Source: Lonicera japonica
Taxonomy: Eukaryota > Streptophyta > Magnoliopsida > Dipsacales > Caprifoliaceae
NCBI GenBank assembly: GCA_021464415.1
Contig: JAKCWG010000771.1
Location: forward strand, 203,136 to 267,135
DNA: 64,000 nt
Direction of reading: 5' to 3'
Shown here: positions 53,101-64,000 of the stretch, in pieces
How the letters are laid out: each line of letters starts with the position of its first letter
Numbering within the stretch: the stretch's first letter is position 1
Translations under genes and position numbers: made by a program
Notes under the pieces: model-generated
Databases searched by the model: none
What the model was told of the DNA's origin: nothing
The model's input: only the letters and a program-made list of their open reading frames with translations

Positions 53101-56100
53101 ATTACTTCAAGCTTTGGAACCGATAACGAGGTACGAAAGGGAAGGTTTGGGGTACTAACACACCGAAGAAGACAACCAAGAAAAACAGAGCCGAGGGCAT
53201 CAATATCCGAGTTTCAGCTCTCTGAATGGGTTTTTCGTCAAAGAATGAGAAAACTTCTCCTTTTGCGGTTTTCAGGAGCCTTGGAGAAACAGCAATGGAG
53301 ATAACCTTCCAGGATGGGAAATATTTTATGAAGAAGACCTCTATCTCAAAGAAAGCATTTTGCACAGCTTCTCTACCAAGATAACGATCGGGCCGAAAAG
53401 AAAAAATGAAGATAAGAAAGATGAAGAGGAGGAATTGATCGGAGATCTTTTCGACATCATGGCTCTAGAGGATAATGAGTCAGGAGATGACCCTGTACAC
53501 TTGATACACGCTGATCCGGATTATCAGGAAAAAAGGGGAAAGAGTGAAATTGTAAGGGTGGAAGATAAGAGTGGGGGTAAGGATAGGGAGGAGTCATTCC
53601 TGGATTTACTTTTCAAACTTGTACCTGTAAGCACTATTATTAACGAAGAAGACTCTATTTTGCGTTATCCTGTTAATGTTAATTCTGTAATTGCTTATAT
53701 GGAGTTGGAAAGACTAAACGAACACCCTGAACGGGAGGAACAACGTATACAGAGCGAGGAAGGAGACACTCTTATAATTAACCTCGGAACAGAAGAAGAA
53801 AGGAAAGAGGTCCGTATTGGGGCAAGTCTGAATGAGATAGAAAGAGAAGAATTCACTCAAACTCTGAATGAGTACGTGGATATATTCGCCTGGTCCTATG
53901 TTGATATGCTGGGTTTAAACAGTCAGATAGTCATGCATGAGATACACACCAAGCCGGAGTTCAGACCGTCAAGCAAAAATTGAGAAAGCTTACGCCAGAA
54001 TGGTCCCTGAAAGTAAAAGAAGAAGTGATGAAACAACTGAGTGTAAGGTTTTTGCGGGTGATCGAGTACCCTTTATGGTTAGCCAACATTGTGCCCGTTC
54101 CAAAGGCAAATGGGAAGGTCCGCATGTGTGTGGATTACCGAGATCTCAATAAAGCCTGCCCAAAAGATGATTTCCCATTACCCAACATCGATTTGATAAT
54201 AGATAATACTGCCAACCATGCCTTGAAGTCATTTGTGGACGGTTTTGCTGGGTATAATCAGATCAAGATGCACCCAGATCACCAAAAGAAAATAGCATTT
54301 ATCACGCCATGGGGAACATACTGCTACACTGTTATGCCATTCGGGCTGAAGAACGCCAGGGCAACGTATCAGAGGGCAGCTACCGCTATTTTCCATGACA
54401 TGATTCACAAAGAAGTGGAAGTGTATGTGGATGACATGATAATCAAATCAAAAGAAAGGTAAGGCCATGTACCAGCCTTACGAGCCTTTTTTAACCGCCT
54501 CTGCTAGTACCAAATGAGACTCAATCCGCAGAAATGTGTGTTCGGGGTAACCAAGGGAAAACTCCTAGGCTAAGTTGTCAGTAAGAAAGGAATGGAGGTA
54601 GACCCTGCCAAGGTTCGAGCTATCCAAGAAATGCCCGAGCCTCGTACCGAGAAAGAAGTCCGGGGATTTTTGGGTAATTTGCAATACATCAGTAGGTTCA
54701 TCTCTCAGCTCACTCAGACTTGCGAGCCCATCTTCAAACTCCTGAGGAAATCTTCACTGGGAGAGTGGGACGATCAGTGCCAGGAAGCTTTTGATAAAAT
54801 CAAAGAGTATCTCTCCAACCCCCCAGTATTAGCCCCACCACAGACCAGATTGCCGCTAATTCTATACCTAACCGTCACCGATTCGGCTGCAGGAGCCATG
54901 CTAGCCCAACATCTGACCGATACACGAAAGGAACAAGCCATCTACTACATCAGCAAGAAATTATCCCCATTTGAGATAAACTACACGCCATTGGAGAAGT
55001 CATGCACTGCTCTCGTCTGGGCAACGCAGAAATTACGGCACTATATGCTAGTCTTCCCGGTCATCCTGGCATCACGAGTTGATCCGTTGAAATACCTCTT
55101 CGAGAAACCAGCTTTCTCAAACCGTATGGTAAAATGGTTATTCTTGCTCTCCGAATTTGACATCACCTACATGACTCAAAAGGCAGTAAAAGGCAAGATC
55201 ATAGCTGATTACCTGGCCCACAATCCGATATTGGGGGACATATTAGAAGAAGCAGAATTCCCAGATGAAACTATCATGAATGTCAAGATCGACGAAGACT
55301 GGAAATTATACTTCGATGGGGCAGCCAACCAAAATGGGAATGGAGTAGGCATCTTGTTATTCTCTCCAGACCAAGCTCACTCTCCGATATCATATCGTCT
55401 AGACTTCTTCTGCACCAATAATATGGCCGAATATGAAGCCTGTATAATTGGATTAGAGATTGCACTCCAAAGGGGTATACGGAGAATACAAGTGTACGGA
55501 GATTCGGTATTGGTAGTCCACCAAGTGCTACAAGAATGGAAGGTCAGAGATGAGAAGTTGGTACCATACCTCTCTCGACTGGAAGATATCGCGGGGAGAT
55601 TTGAGCATTCGGAGTTTTACTATGTCCCCAGGTCACAGAACAGTTTTGCTGACGCATTGGCAACCTTGGCATCTATGATCGATATCCCGGAGGGGATGGA
55701 AGAAATAACTCTTACAGTACAAAGGAAATCAGGACCAGCACACTGCATGGCCCTTGAAGTAGAGAATGAAAAGGAAGGGGACTCAACCACTTAGTTTTAT
55801 GACATCTGGAACCTATTGAAAAATCATCAGTATCCCAAGGAAACGGATAAGAAAATACGGGTCACACTCAGAAGGCTAGCATCAGGGTTCATACTTTGTG
55901 CCGGAAGACTGTATAAGAGGAACTACGACGGGACCCATCTTCAATGTCTCACCGAAGAAGAATCGGTCAAAGTAATGGATCAGATACATGGGGGCGATTG
56001 CGGATCTCATATGAGCGGTCATACACTTGCCCGCAAGATCGTCAGACAAGGTTATTACTGGTCTACCCTTCAAAACGACTGTGTTAATCACGTACGTTGT

Positions 56101-57036
56101 TGTCACAAATGTCAAATCTACGCTAAGTCCCAGAAACTTCCTCCGAAGGAGTTATACAACATGACTGCTCCCTGGCCTTTCGCAACCTGGGGAATTGACA
56201 TCATTGGGAAAATTTCGCCCAAAGCCAGGAACGGCCACGAATTCATACTAGTGGCCATCGACTACTTCACCAAATGGGTAGAGGCCGAGTCTTTCCAGAC
56301 CCTTGACGCCAAGAAAGTTTCCCGATTCTTCAAAAGGAATATCATCTGCCGGTATGGGGTCCCACACGAGATCGTCTTGGACAATGGCACCCACTTCGAA
56401 GGAGAAGCTAATACAGTCATGGAAGAATACGGTATTACCCGACACAGATCTTCGCCATACCGACCGCAAACTAATGGGGCAGTTGAAGCCGCCAACAAGA
56501 ATCTGAAAAATATCCTGAGTAAGATGACCGACACCTGTCGAGATTGGCTAGAGAAGTTACCATACGCATTGTGGGGATACCGCACCACTAAAAGGATCTC
56601 TACTGGGGCAACCCCATTTTCACTCACGTACGAGATGGAAGCAGTTCTCCCTGTTGAATTAGAGGTCCCCTCCCTCAGGGTAATGTTAGAAAACCAAGTT
56701 AATGAGCTGGAATGGGTACAGGCACATTATGACGAGTTAGCATTGTTAGATGAGAAGAGATTGAAAGCCGCATATTACCACTAAGGGTATCAAAAGAGAA
56801 TCGCTCGAGCATTTAACCAGAAAGTGAAGACTCGGGGTATCAATAAGAATGACATCGTGTTGAAAGAAATTCGAGAACCAGCCAGAGACCCAAGGGGAAA
56901 GTTCGGTCAGAAGTGGACAGGACCATACATTGTCAAAGAGATTGATACAGGGGGTGCCGCTATACTCGCTGATTTGGACGGACAGTTACTGCATTCACCA
57001 GTCAACATGGATCGACTGAAAAAGTATTATCAATAG
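50168..57036 (+). pseudogene. gag-pol: E3 gag-pol, many stops and frameshifts
   Basis: The gag starts at ATG 50168 and soon meets stops. Capsid homology (ITKFTGTTPP) lies near 50870. Protease traces (SFSDEDLSPLGRN, then DNGSTIN in another frame) lie at 52460-52600. From 53360 long frames remain: the RT-upstream region to 53983, RT 53980-54462 with YVDD at 54424-54435, RNase H and archaeal-type RNase H 54592-55794 (YFDGAANQNGNGVG near 55309), and integrase 55816-56784 plus 56824-57036. Integrase keeps HMSGH, CHKCQ, WGIDIIGKI and DNGTHFEG. Pol is better preserved than gag. The second G-patch region is hardly recognisable. Confidence 0.9.
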
Positions 57037-57055
57037 ATATAACATGTGTGATAAG

Positions 57056-57157
57056 AACTACGTAAACCTGAGCCCCAACTCAAAATTATGTATTTGGAAA
57101 AATCAAAAAGGGGAACGTAGGCAACCTGAGAATTGACTTCAGGCCTGGTTTAAACAT
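57056..57157. other. Conserved non-coding block in the convergent gap of E3
   Basis: AAACCTGAGCCCC, GGGGAACGTAGGCAACCTGA and GACTTCAGGCCTGGTTTAA, matching E1 and E2. Confidence 0.62.
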
Positions 57158-57244
57158 TATGAAGCAATAAAAGTCCTTTGTTTATTATTAAGGTGGTTCA
57201 GAACACCGGAAGTTACAAAGGAGATACATCATACAGAAAGACCT

Positions 57245-58496
57245 AATCCCTAGGGGTTGGCCAAGCAGGGTCCTCAGTAGCCAAGTCAATTCGGGCCTCA
57301 TCTAGAATCTGGTACGCAGAGACAATGCTTCCTCAGTGGGCTCGGAATCCATGAACTAAAACCACTCCATCTGAAAGGGGTCATCAATCAGCTCATCTTC
57401 AAAAGACCCCCAAAGAGAACGGATGACGTCAGCCCAGAGGGGCCTGGAAATACCAAAATAGGCATGGTTGAATTGACGAATCAGTCGAGCACGCCACATT
57501 CTCTCCACCGATGAAGAAATATGCAGGGTCAGAAATTTAGACTCGGAAGAGAAATTGTTCAGACCAAGGGGAATGCCCTGGGGAATGTTATACTGCCAAG
57601 AAGACGTCCTGGGAGATAAAAAGAAGTGAACCAGAGCCCACGGAGCCGAACGTAATTCTGCCCCCGGTACTAAGCACTATCGCCCTCAGCTTTCACCAAG
57701 GAATGTTCCACCGAATAGCCCTAGAATTCTCTGAAAACCATACCGTCCAATCAGAGGAAGACATGGTCAAGGCACCAAAGAGGGGACGATGGAAGAAGTA
57801 TGTCGGGTTGCCAAGATGGACCCCATTGAAACCCACTGATCGAAAATGCTCCAATAGCCACATGTATAGCAAGCGTGGACTTCCCCTGAAGAAGGGCGAA
57901 GCTCCCCTTTTGAGGTCATCTAGACCATTCAGAGTCTCGGCCAGAACGATAGGCACTATGGATTCCCCATTCCTTGCCTGATAAACCAAACTCAGAATAG
58001 TCGGATCAACATAGAAAGAGCCTGTCACCAGTAGCATATCAGAAACAAGACAAATCAAGGCTGCTACAGTACGCCCCGCACTATAAGAAGCTCGCTCCTC
58101 GTAACGATGAAAGAACCTCACCATTTTATGGAGATCAAGGAGCCCGTCAATAATAAAACCATCATAAGCCACTTGGGGAATGGCTAACAGAGCAATCAGC
58201 ATGTCTCGAGAACCGATTTCTTCTATGGGAACAGCCATCGGAAGGCGAACGTCAGAACGCAATAGCCAAGAAAATTCTTCGTAAGTCGGGCAGAGCTCGT
58301 CTAGTCCAAAACAGAAAAGATGATCGGCAGGACTCCAGAAATACAGAGCGCCAAGTAAAAAGGAGAAGTCTATAGGACGATGGCGCCAGCTCGCTAAAGG
58401 ACTGAATACACCAAAGTTCAAGACATTTTCAGAAGATATCAGAGCATCTCGGGCTTCAACATAAGAAAAATCAGAACTTGTGTGACAAGAAGACAT
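57245..58496 (-). pseudogene. E3 DUF7745-like antisense gene, frameshifted
   Basis: ATG at 58496. It is open to 57693 and homologous to the E2 protein: FSFLLGALYFWSPADHLF, LDELCPTYEEFSWLL, RTVAALICLVSDMLLVTG and SPRLLYMWLLEHF. After IRWNIPW the frame breaks, and homology continues in other frames to about 57245. The longer open frame to 58631 starts at a GTG and crosses the promoter, so 58496 is preferred. Confidence 0.8.
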
Positions 58497-58534
58497 TTTG
58501 GAAAGGTGTAGGGATGAAGGAAGGAAGATGGGTG

Positions 58535-58619
58535 TATTTATAGCAAAAAAAGGAGGATCTTGTACTTGTTTGTCGCGCGACAAACCTATATCCAGGAGGG
58601 ATTGTCGCGCGACAATCCC
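58535..58619 (-). promoter_or_regulatory. Promoter of the E3 DUF7745-like gene: TATA box and two TGTCGCGCGACA palindromes
   Basis: CTATAAATA (minus strand, 58535-58543) lies about 40 bp before the ATG. Palindromes are at 58571-58582 and 58603-58614. The second is embedded in a perfect 22-bp palindrome (58598-58619). Confidence 0.83.
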
Positions 58620-58949
58620 ATTTGGTGTCACCCTATTTTTTTGCTTTTCTCACACATAAGAGTCATTCTTGCCAAAGATCCACTTTTTTATATATTTGTA
58701 CTCACTCCGTTCTTTTGCAGGGACCTTAAGTATTATCCCATGACAAATGTACGATTCCTAAAATCATCAATCTATGTAACTATTATTTTTCATCACAGAT
58801 AAAAAAATAAATGCGTAACATCAGACACAAATAAAGATTTTTTATATAAAACCAATAAAAGAACAGTTTTCTACAAAAACCCTATCTAAAAGTCTAAAAG
58901 AATAAAAACTACATATTTGTCAGGACTAACTAAAATACAGGAAGGAAAG
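58620..58949. other. Spacer between the two E3 antisense genes
   Basis: AT-rich, no gene or repeat recognised. It corresponds to 40750-41263 in E2. Confidence 0.4.
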
Positions 58950-61900
58950 CTAATCTAATCGGGAGCGTTTGGACACACTCCCACTATCACCCGAACCATC
59001 CTCGGGAGTAGGATCGACCTCTGGGATGCCCTGAGTAGAAGGAGCTGCTGCCTGCGAAGGCCTGTCGGCTAGACCGGAGCCGTGGACTGGATCACCGAGG
59101 ACCGAGACTGTCTGGAAGTCCGGCTACTGCTCCTCCGAGACTCCGTCCTAGCGCAAGAGGAAGACAGAGGGTCATTCGCCTGCAAGGAAATGTCGATCGC
59201 CCTTTGATAGTCCTGCATGTATGTCGTAGGGTCTCGACCAACGTACTAGAGCAGGTTCCACCTGTAAAGGTACTGGGAATGCCAAGCCCTCAGATCTGCC
59301 ACACGCACGCTCACCCGCTGAAAAGAAAAGAAAGAAAAATCAGCACCGATAAAATAAGTAAGCATAAATATGAAGGGATATTGAAGGAGGAAAAGCACAT
59401 ACCTCATCATCAGAACGACCACCCAAGTAGTCAAACGTGTCTCCAGGGAGAGGATACTCGGGTACCGTATATCGACGTAAGCCAGCACCGACATACGAGA
59501 AATCTCGAGGAAGTGTCGACAGATCTACCGAATGATTGGACGAACTCGCCGGCATAGCAGTAGAAGTAGACCCACCCTCCTCATGAATCGGGAACAAAGT
59601 AGGACGAGAAGACGAGCCACCAAGACCTGTAGATCTGACCGGAGGACCCATGGCAGCAGACGGAAGGGGAGTCAGCGTGGCATAAGTACGAACGCCTGGG
59701 GGGTCCACTACGGCCGTCGCTCTTAGAGGCGGGACCCCACTAGAAACAGCAGCAGCAGCAAAAGGGGTCCGCCCAAACTGCTCGTAATCAACCCCGAAGT
59801 TTGCAGGCTCGCAGGATCGCTCGGGAAAATCACCTCCCCCTCTCTCAACAGGCTGCTCCTCTCCAGGTGTAGTCTGAGACGGTTGCTCTGGAACCGCCGC
59901 TGTCGCACCTCCCTCGCTGCCCTCGGGCCCATCATCACCACCCTTGGGTCTATCATCATCTCCCTCGGCAGCAGCAGGGACGTCCCTCTCACCATCATGA
60001 TCATCATCGTCAGAGTCCAAAATGTTATCCCTCTGATCAGGGATAGGCGGCAAGTGACCAGGGACCGTCTTGGACAAGTGAGTCTGCCCTCGTATGTAGT
60101 TGGGATCTCCTCCGAACGCCTGGTACCTCTCATAGAAGACCCGTCCCCGAGTCCCCTTCGTCTCCCTCATCAGATAGCGGGTAGCGAAGACAGCATAATC
60201 CCCCTCCTCGGTGAACGTCTGGAAATTGAGTCCATCTATAAGGGCTTGTACCATCACGGGGTCGATCTCGCCCGTCCGCCTTATCAGAACTGGCAGAAAT
60301 AAAGAAACCGAGGCACTGAGCCGGTGAATGCTGGCGAATAACCTTCTCGCCTAGATAGAAATGAAGGCCGTACTCGTCCCTGATAAGCCGCTTGGTCCTC
60401 GAAGCGGTCAGAGAACGGCCATATCCAAAATGAAGACCCAGATCGCCCTAAGGGGCCCACTCAATCTGAAAAAGAAGAATAAGATTTTATTTCAGTAATT
60501 TATATTCTATTTTACCATTTATTACAAAACAAGAATACTAAAATATTTACTTGCTCCTCCAACAGGTCGTGGACAGCAGCAGCTCCGGTCTCTCGAGTCC
60601 GGTATACATAAGGAGCCCTGTAGTTCCCCACGATGAATCGGCGGAGAAAGGGGAACTGGTCCTCGTTCTCAACGAGGAGATCCACCTGGGCGCGATCCAG
60701 GCGGGTATAAGCAAGGAACCAACTCTGAAAAGGAAAGATAACGTATTTCAGCAATAATCAACAGGTGATATATGAAGGTCCAAAGACAAAAGGACTAAAG
60801 TATGTACCTCCCACAACAATGAGAAGCCCTTGAGGTTCAGGGCTAAATGGCGAGAGACCTGGTCCATGGCATCATATAGGACTGCAAGAATGAAGCCGCC
60901 CCAGTCATAGTCAAACATGAGGCTGAAGTCCCGAAGATAAGGAAGCCACCAAAGATGGGCCGTGTCCCCCCACGGGCTCGAATAGATCATGGAATGTCAG
61001 TAGAAGAAGGACGCGGGCATACTGGCGCGCCTCCTGACGGGTCATAGGAATCCCTGAAGCAACTAGCCGTGCTCTCTCTGTGCCTAGACGCGTAACCAAG
61101 ACGCCCGAGGAACCGTCCAAATGCGCTAACAATGCCCTCTGCCGTCAGACGCAAAGGGACATCGATCCGAATGGGGATCCCCCTAAAGGAATCCCGGTCA
61201 GAGCAAAAAGATCGAGAGGGCTCATCGTCATCTCCCCCAGCCCCAATGGAAGGTATGAGTAGTATCCCACCAATGGCAAGCCAGTGATGACACCAAAACT
61301 GCCGCCCTAGAAACCCGCTCTGGGAGGGCATCGAAGAGAGAGCCAAAGGAATCGCAAGAATCAACTCCTGAACAGGGGCTGGTGCCCGTCGCCCCTCCAG
61401 AGATATAGTGTTGGGAGAACCCCAACCTCGGCCAACCCACTACAGACAACAGAGAGAGATATATGTATAAATATAGGGTTATAAGGGTAAATTATGTAAT
61501 TTTCCAAAACCTGAGGGTACTTTGGTGTAATTATGAGAGATATAGGGTTATAGGGGTAAAATTATGTAATTTTCCAAAACCTGAGGGTACTTTGGTGTAA
61601 TTATGAGAGATATAGGGTTATAAGGGTAAATTATGTAATTTTCCAAACCTGAGGGTACTTTGGTGTAATTATGAGAGATATAGGATTATAAGGGTAAATT
61701 ATGTAATTTTCCAAACCTGAAGGTACTTTGGTGTAATTATGAGAGATATAGGGTTATAGGGGTAAAATTATGTAATTTTCCAAAACCTAAGGGTACTTTG
61801 GTGTAATTATGAGAGATATAGGGTTATAAGGGTAAATTATGTAATTTCCCAACCTGAGGGTATTTTGGTGTAATTATGAGAGATATAGGGTTATAAGGGT

Positions 61901-62786
61901 AAAATTATGTAATTTTCCAAAACCTGAGGGTACTTTGGTGTAATTATGAGAGATATAGGGTTATAACGGTAAATTATGTAATTTTCCAAACCTGAGGGTA
62001 TTTTGGTATAATTATGAGAGTTATAGGGTTATAAGGGTAAAATTATGTAATTTTCCAAACCTGATGGTATTTTGGTGTAATTATGAGAGTTATAGGATGA
62101 TAGGGTAAATTATGTAATTTTCCAAACCTGAGGGTATTTTGGTGTAATTATGAGAATTATGGGATGATAAGGTAAAAATATGTAATTTTCCAAACCTGAG
62201 GGTATTTTGGTGTAATTATGAGAGTTATAGGATGATAGGGGTAAATTATGTAATTTTCCAAACCTGAGGGTATTTTGTGTGTAATTATGAGAGTTATAGG
62301 GTTATAAGGGTAAAAAATGTAATTTTCCAAAACCTGAGGGTATTTTGGGGTAATTATGAGAGTTATAGAGTTATAGGGGTACATTATGTAATTTTTTAAA
62401 GGGTATCACAAGTAAAAGTATGTGTTCGCTAAATCGGACATTATTTTTAGGCAGACATGCATACTAACATTGTTTAAAATATATGCAGGAAACGACGGAA
62501 ATAAAAGAACAGACAAAGAAAGAATTTCAAGAAGACATACCAGAGATCGTCGGCGAATCTCGTGAGAAGCAGGCTCCATCAAGAGCCACGGAACATCAAG
62601 GACCGGAGCAGCCCGGGTAATATCTCGATAAATAACCGCCCGACCGCGGTCCACTCCATCCTCATCATACCAATCCAGGTCCTCCCAATCATCGTGATGA
62701 GGACTGCAGCGGAGAACGCCCTGAGCGTCAGTAAAGGTGACCTCCTCTTGGTCACCCTCTAATCGATCCGGCTGTGCTGGGTCCAT
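58950..62786 (-). pseudogene. E3 antisense PMD gene, five exons, frameshifted
   Basis: Exons on the minus strand: 62786-62541, about 61439-60808, 60724-60551, 60465-59403 and 59317 to about 58950, with GT/AG borders at the same places as in E2. Exon 1 has SPHHDDWEDLDW and PWLLMEPASHEIRRR. Exon 2 has HWWDTTHTFHWGWG, but with a frameshift before it (near 61350) and more after it. Exon 3 begins SWFLAYTRLDRAQVD. Exon 4 has an early TAG (60448-60450), then RYLMRETKGTRGRVFYERY, an acidic run (ILDSDDDDHDGERD) and Pro/Ser-rich sequence. Exon 5 is Arg/Ser-rich near its end and has stops. Intron 1 is about 1.1 kb because of a minisatellite. Confidence 0.8.
61455..62395. repeat. About 69-bp minisatellite in intron 1 of the E3 PMD gene
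   Basis: About 13-14 copies of a unit with GAGAGATATAGGGTTATA, GTAATTTTCCAAA and CTGAGGGTACTTTGGTG. The period is 68-70 bp from TTTCCAAA positions (61501, 61571, 61640, 61708, 61777). The intron of the homologous E2 gene is only 186 bp. Confidence 0.93.
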
Positions 62787-62936
62787 CTGTGTATATGGAA
62801 TATGAATGAGAAAAGTCGAAAAGTCGGATAAGCGGCAGGGCTTCCGCGCTTAAGAGAAGAAAGAAAGAGAGAGAAAGAGAGCTAGAGAGAGAGAAAGAGG
62901 AAGGAGAGAATGAGGTGGAATGAGCTCAGCAGGGAG

Positions 62937-63021
62937 TATATATAGTGGATCAATATGTCGCGCGACAAACAGCCTCATTGTCGCGCAACAAAGGGCCTTG
63001 CCACCGAAATGTCGCGCGACA
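62937..63021 (-). promoter_or_regulatory. Promoter of the E3 PMD gene: TATA box and three palindromes
   Basis: TATATATAG (62937-62945), then TGTCGCGCGACA at 62956-62967, TGTCGCGCAACA at 62979-62990 and TGTCGCGCGACA at 63010-63021. The ATG is at 62786. Confidence 0.84.
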
Positions 63022-63267
63022 TATTGACCCTTCCCCTGATTTTTTGACCTTCGTCTCATTTTATCTCTTGCAGGGGTACTTTCGAGAAGCAGTTTTTGAA
63101 AAAATTGCTAAAAACCACACACCCAGGATGAGAACACGAGGAAAGATTCCAAATCATCTCCCCAAAAATGCGAGAAACGAAATGCAACGGCTAAAAGTAG
63201 TCTCTGATCTCCCAAGAAGACCGAGACCATCAATGAGAAAAAGCAAAATATCAAGATAAGACGGGAA

Positions 63268-63530
63268 TAGAAAAATTGAAAGAGTAGAAAAGAGAAAGAA
63301 CCCGTATGAGCGCCCAAGAGCGAGCGAGAGAAACAGAAATGCAGAGTGACAGGGAGAGCCACACCAAGAGTGACAGCTAGGCCAAACTGGCTCAGGGCTT
63401 CGTTTTGGGTGAGTAAGGCTCCTGATCACGACAAGGGACGAAAAGACTCCTGTTCAAAAACAGAGAAGGCCAGGAAAAGTCTTTCCCAAGAGAGGAGAAA
63501 TAAGGGCATCGAAAAACAGAATACGATGTG
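63268..63530. other. Conserved 3' non-coding block of E3
   Basis: ATTGAAAGAGTAGAAAAG, GAGCCACACCAAGAGTGACA, TGGGTGAGTAAGGCTCCTG and TAAGGGCATCGAAAAACAG, as in E1 and E2. Bases 63531-63826 hold nothing recognisable. Confidence 0.65.
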
Positions 63531-63826
63531 GGCCCACCAAAAGAGAAAACTAAGAAGAGAACAGAGATCAGAGATTGAACTTTCAAACAAATTTTCTTTT
63601 CAGCATGATACAGAAGAGATGGTTTGGAAAACCTCGGACCATCACTCTGCGGAGAGCAAAAGAAATCCGAAAACTGCCTTATGAGAGAAATATCTTCACT
63701 TGAGGAAAACATGAGAGTAAAGTTCATAAAGAGACAAGGAAACGGACATCCGGACAAAGATTAGACCCCGAGAGAGAAGCTCTTTCACCTTCGCAAGATG
63801 TTTCTCTCTCTCACTCTAGCAGTCTA

Positions 63827-64000
63827 AGAGAGGCAATTCACCAAAACACAAGCCCTCTCCGAAGCAATTCACCAACAAAGCCCTCTCCGGAGGCAATTCA
63901 CAAACACAAGCCCTCTCCGGAGGCAATTCACTAACTCAAGCCCTCTCCGGAGGCAATTCCCAACGCAAGTCCTCTCTGGAGGCAATCATTCACATAGCCC
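63827..64000. repeat. About 30-bp tandem array, runs off the window
   Basis: CCCTCTCC recurs at 63853, 63881, 63911, 63941 and about 63970. Each unit holds the small palindrome CTCCGGAG. It occupies the place of the E1 and E2 arrays. Confidence 0.85.

Larger units (their letters stand above)
47485..64000 (+). mobile_element. Tat-lineage element E3, decayed, right end outside window
   Basis: Leader from 47488 with a copia solo LTR inside, gag-pol 50168-57036, antisense DUF7745-like and PMD pseudogenes, conserved block and the start of a tandem array. The matching LTR and primer site are at 22556-24110. The 3' LTR must lie beyond 64000. Confidence 0.85.

Noticed and set aside
22556..64000. CRISPR-like array reading of the regularly spaced palindromes
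   Set aside because: Spacers are short and non-unique, copies sit at promoters in a plant genome, and no cas genes exist.
1..64000. tRNA, rRNA or organellar sequence
   Set aside because: No cloverleaf-like or rRNA-like stretch was recognised by eye; only primer sites complementary to tRNA ends are present.

Overview
This window is plant nuclear DNA, probably from a eudicot. It is dominated by nested LTR retrotransposons and shows no bacterial signatures. The evidence is Ty3/gypsy polyproteins of the Tat lineage with a second, archaeal-type RNase H, a Ty1/copia element with an initiator-Met-tRNA-type primer site, plant-only families (plant mobile domain, DUF7745-like, LOB domain) and spliced genes in AT-rich DNA. 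I could not name the species.

Layout. (1) 1-10761: 3' two-thirds of Tat element E1: pol, an antisense plant-mobile-domain (PMD) gene, a 58-bp tandem array and the 3' LTR. (2) 10762-22555: a broken Ulp1-like cysteine-protease gene on the + strand. Its last exon is about 6 kb from the rest, separated by LTR debris that includes a solo LTR with target-site duplication. (3) 22556-24629: LTR, primer site and leader of a second Tat family (E3). (4) 24630-28637: a copia element inserted into that leader and truncated before its integrase. (5) 28638-29681: an intact LOB-domain ORF on the minus strand. (6) 29682-47484: nearly complete Tat element E2: 5' LTR, leader, gag-protease, pol, antisense DUF7745-like gene, antisense five-exon PMD gene, tandem array and a truncated 3' LTR. 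(7) 47485-64000: a near-identical copy of the E3 leader plus a copia LTR, then the rest of E3 with decayed gag-pol, decayed antisense DUF7745 and PMD genes, a 69-bp minisatellite inside a PMD intron, and the start of another tandem array.

The most interesting signal is regulatory. Each Tat family carries its own short motif in its LTR promoter, ending close to the TATA box. The same motif recurs next to the TATA box of the antisense PMD and DUF7745 genes of that family. E1 uses TTGTCCCC, E2 uses CCAACCGTACGGTTGG-type palindromes and E3 uses TGTCGCGCGACA. Copies are often spaced 19-22 bp, about two helical turns. The motif differs between families, but its placement and much of its spacing do not. 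This suggests an element-specific regulatory circuit: sense gag-pol and antisense accessory genes under one cis code, possibly read by the accessory proteins themselves. Analogies are the VANC anti-silencing proteins of VANDAL transposons and the role of host PMD proteins (MAIN/MAIL1) in TE silencing. The motif sharing is visible in the sequence; the binding partner is inference.

The antisense genes keep spliceosomal introns at matching positions. That makes sense only if the RNA copied during transposition is the opposite strand. Most sense ORFs carry stops of the C-to-T or G-to-A type, so these copies look old and silenced. The E2 DUF7745-like ORF and the LOB-domain ORF are still open.
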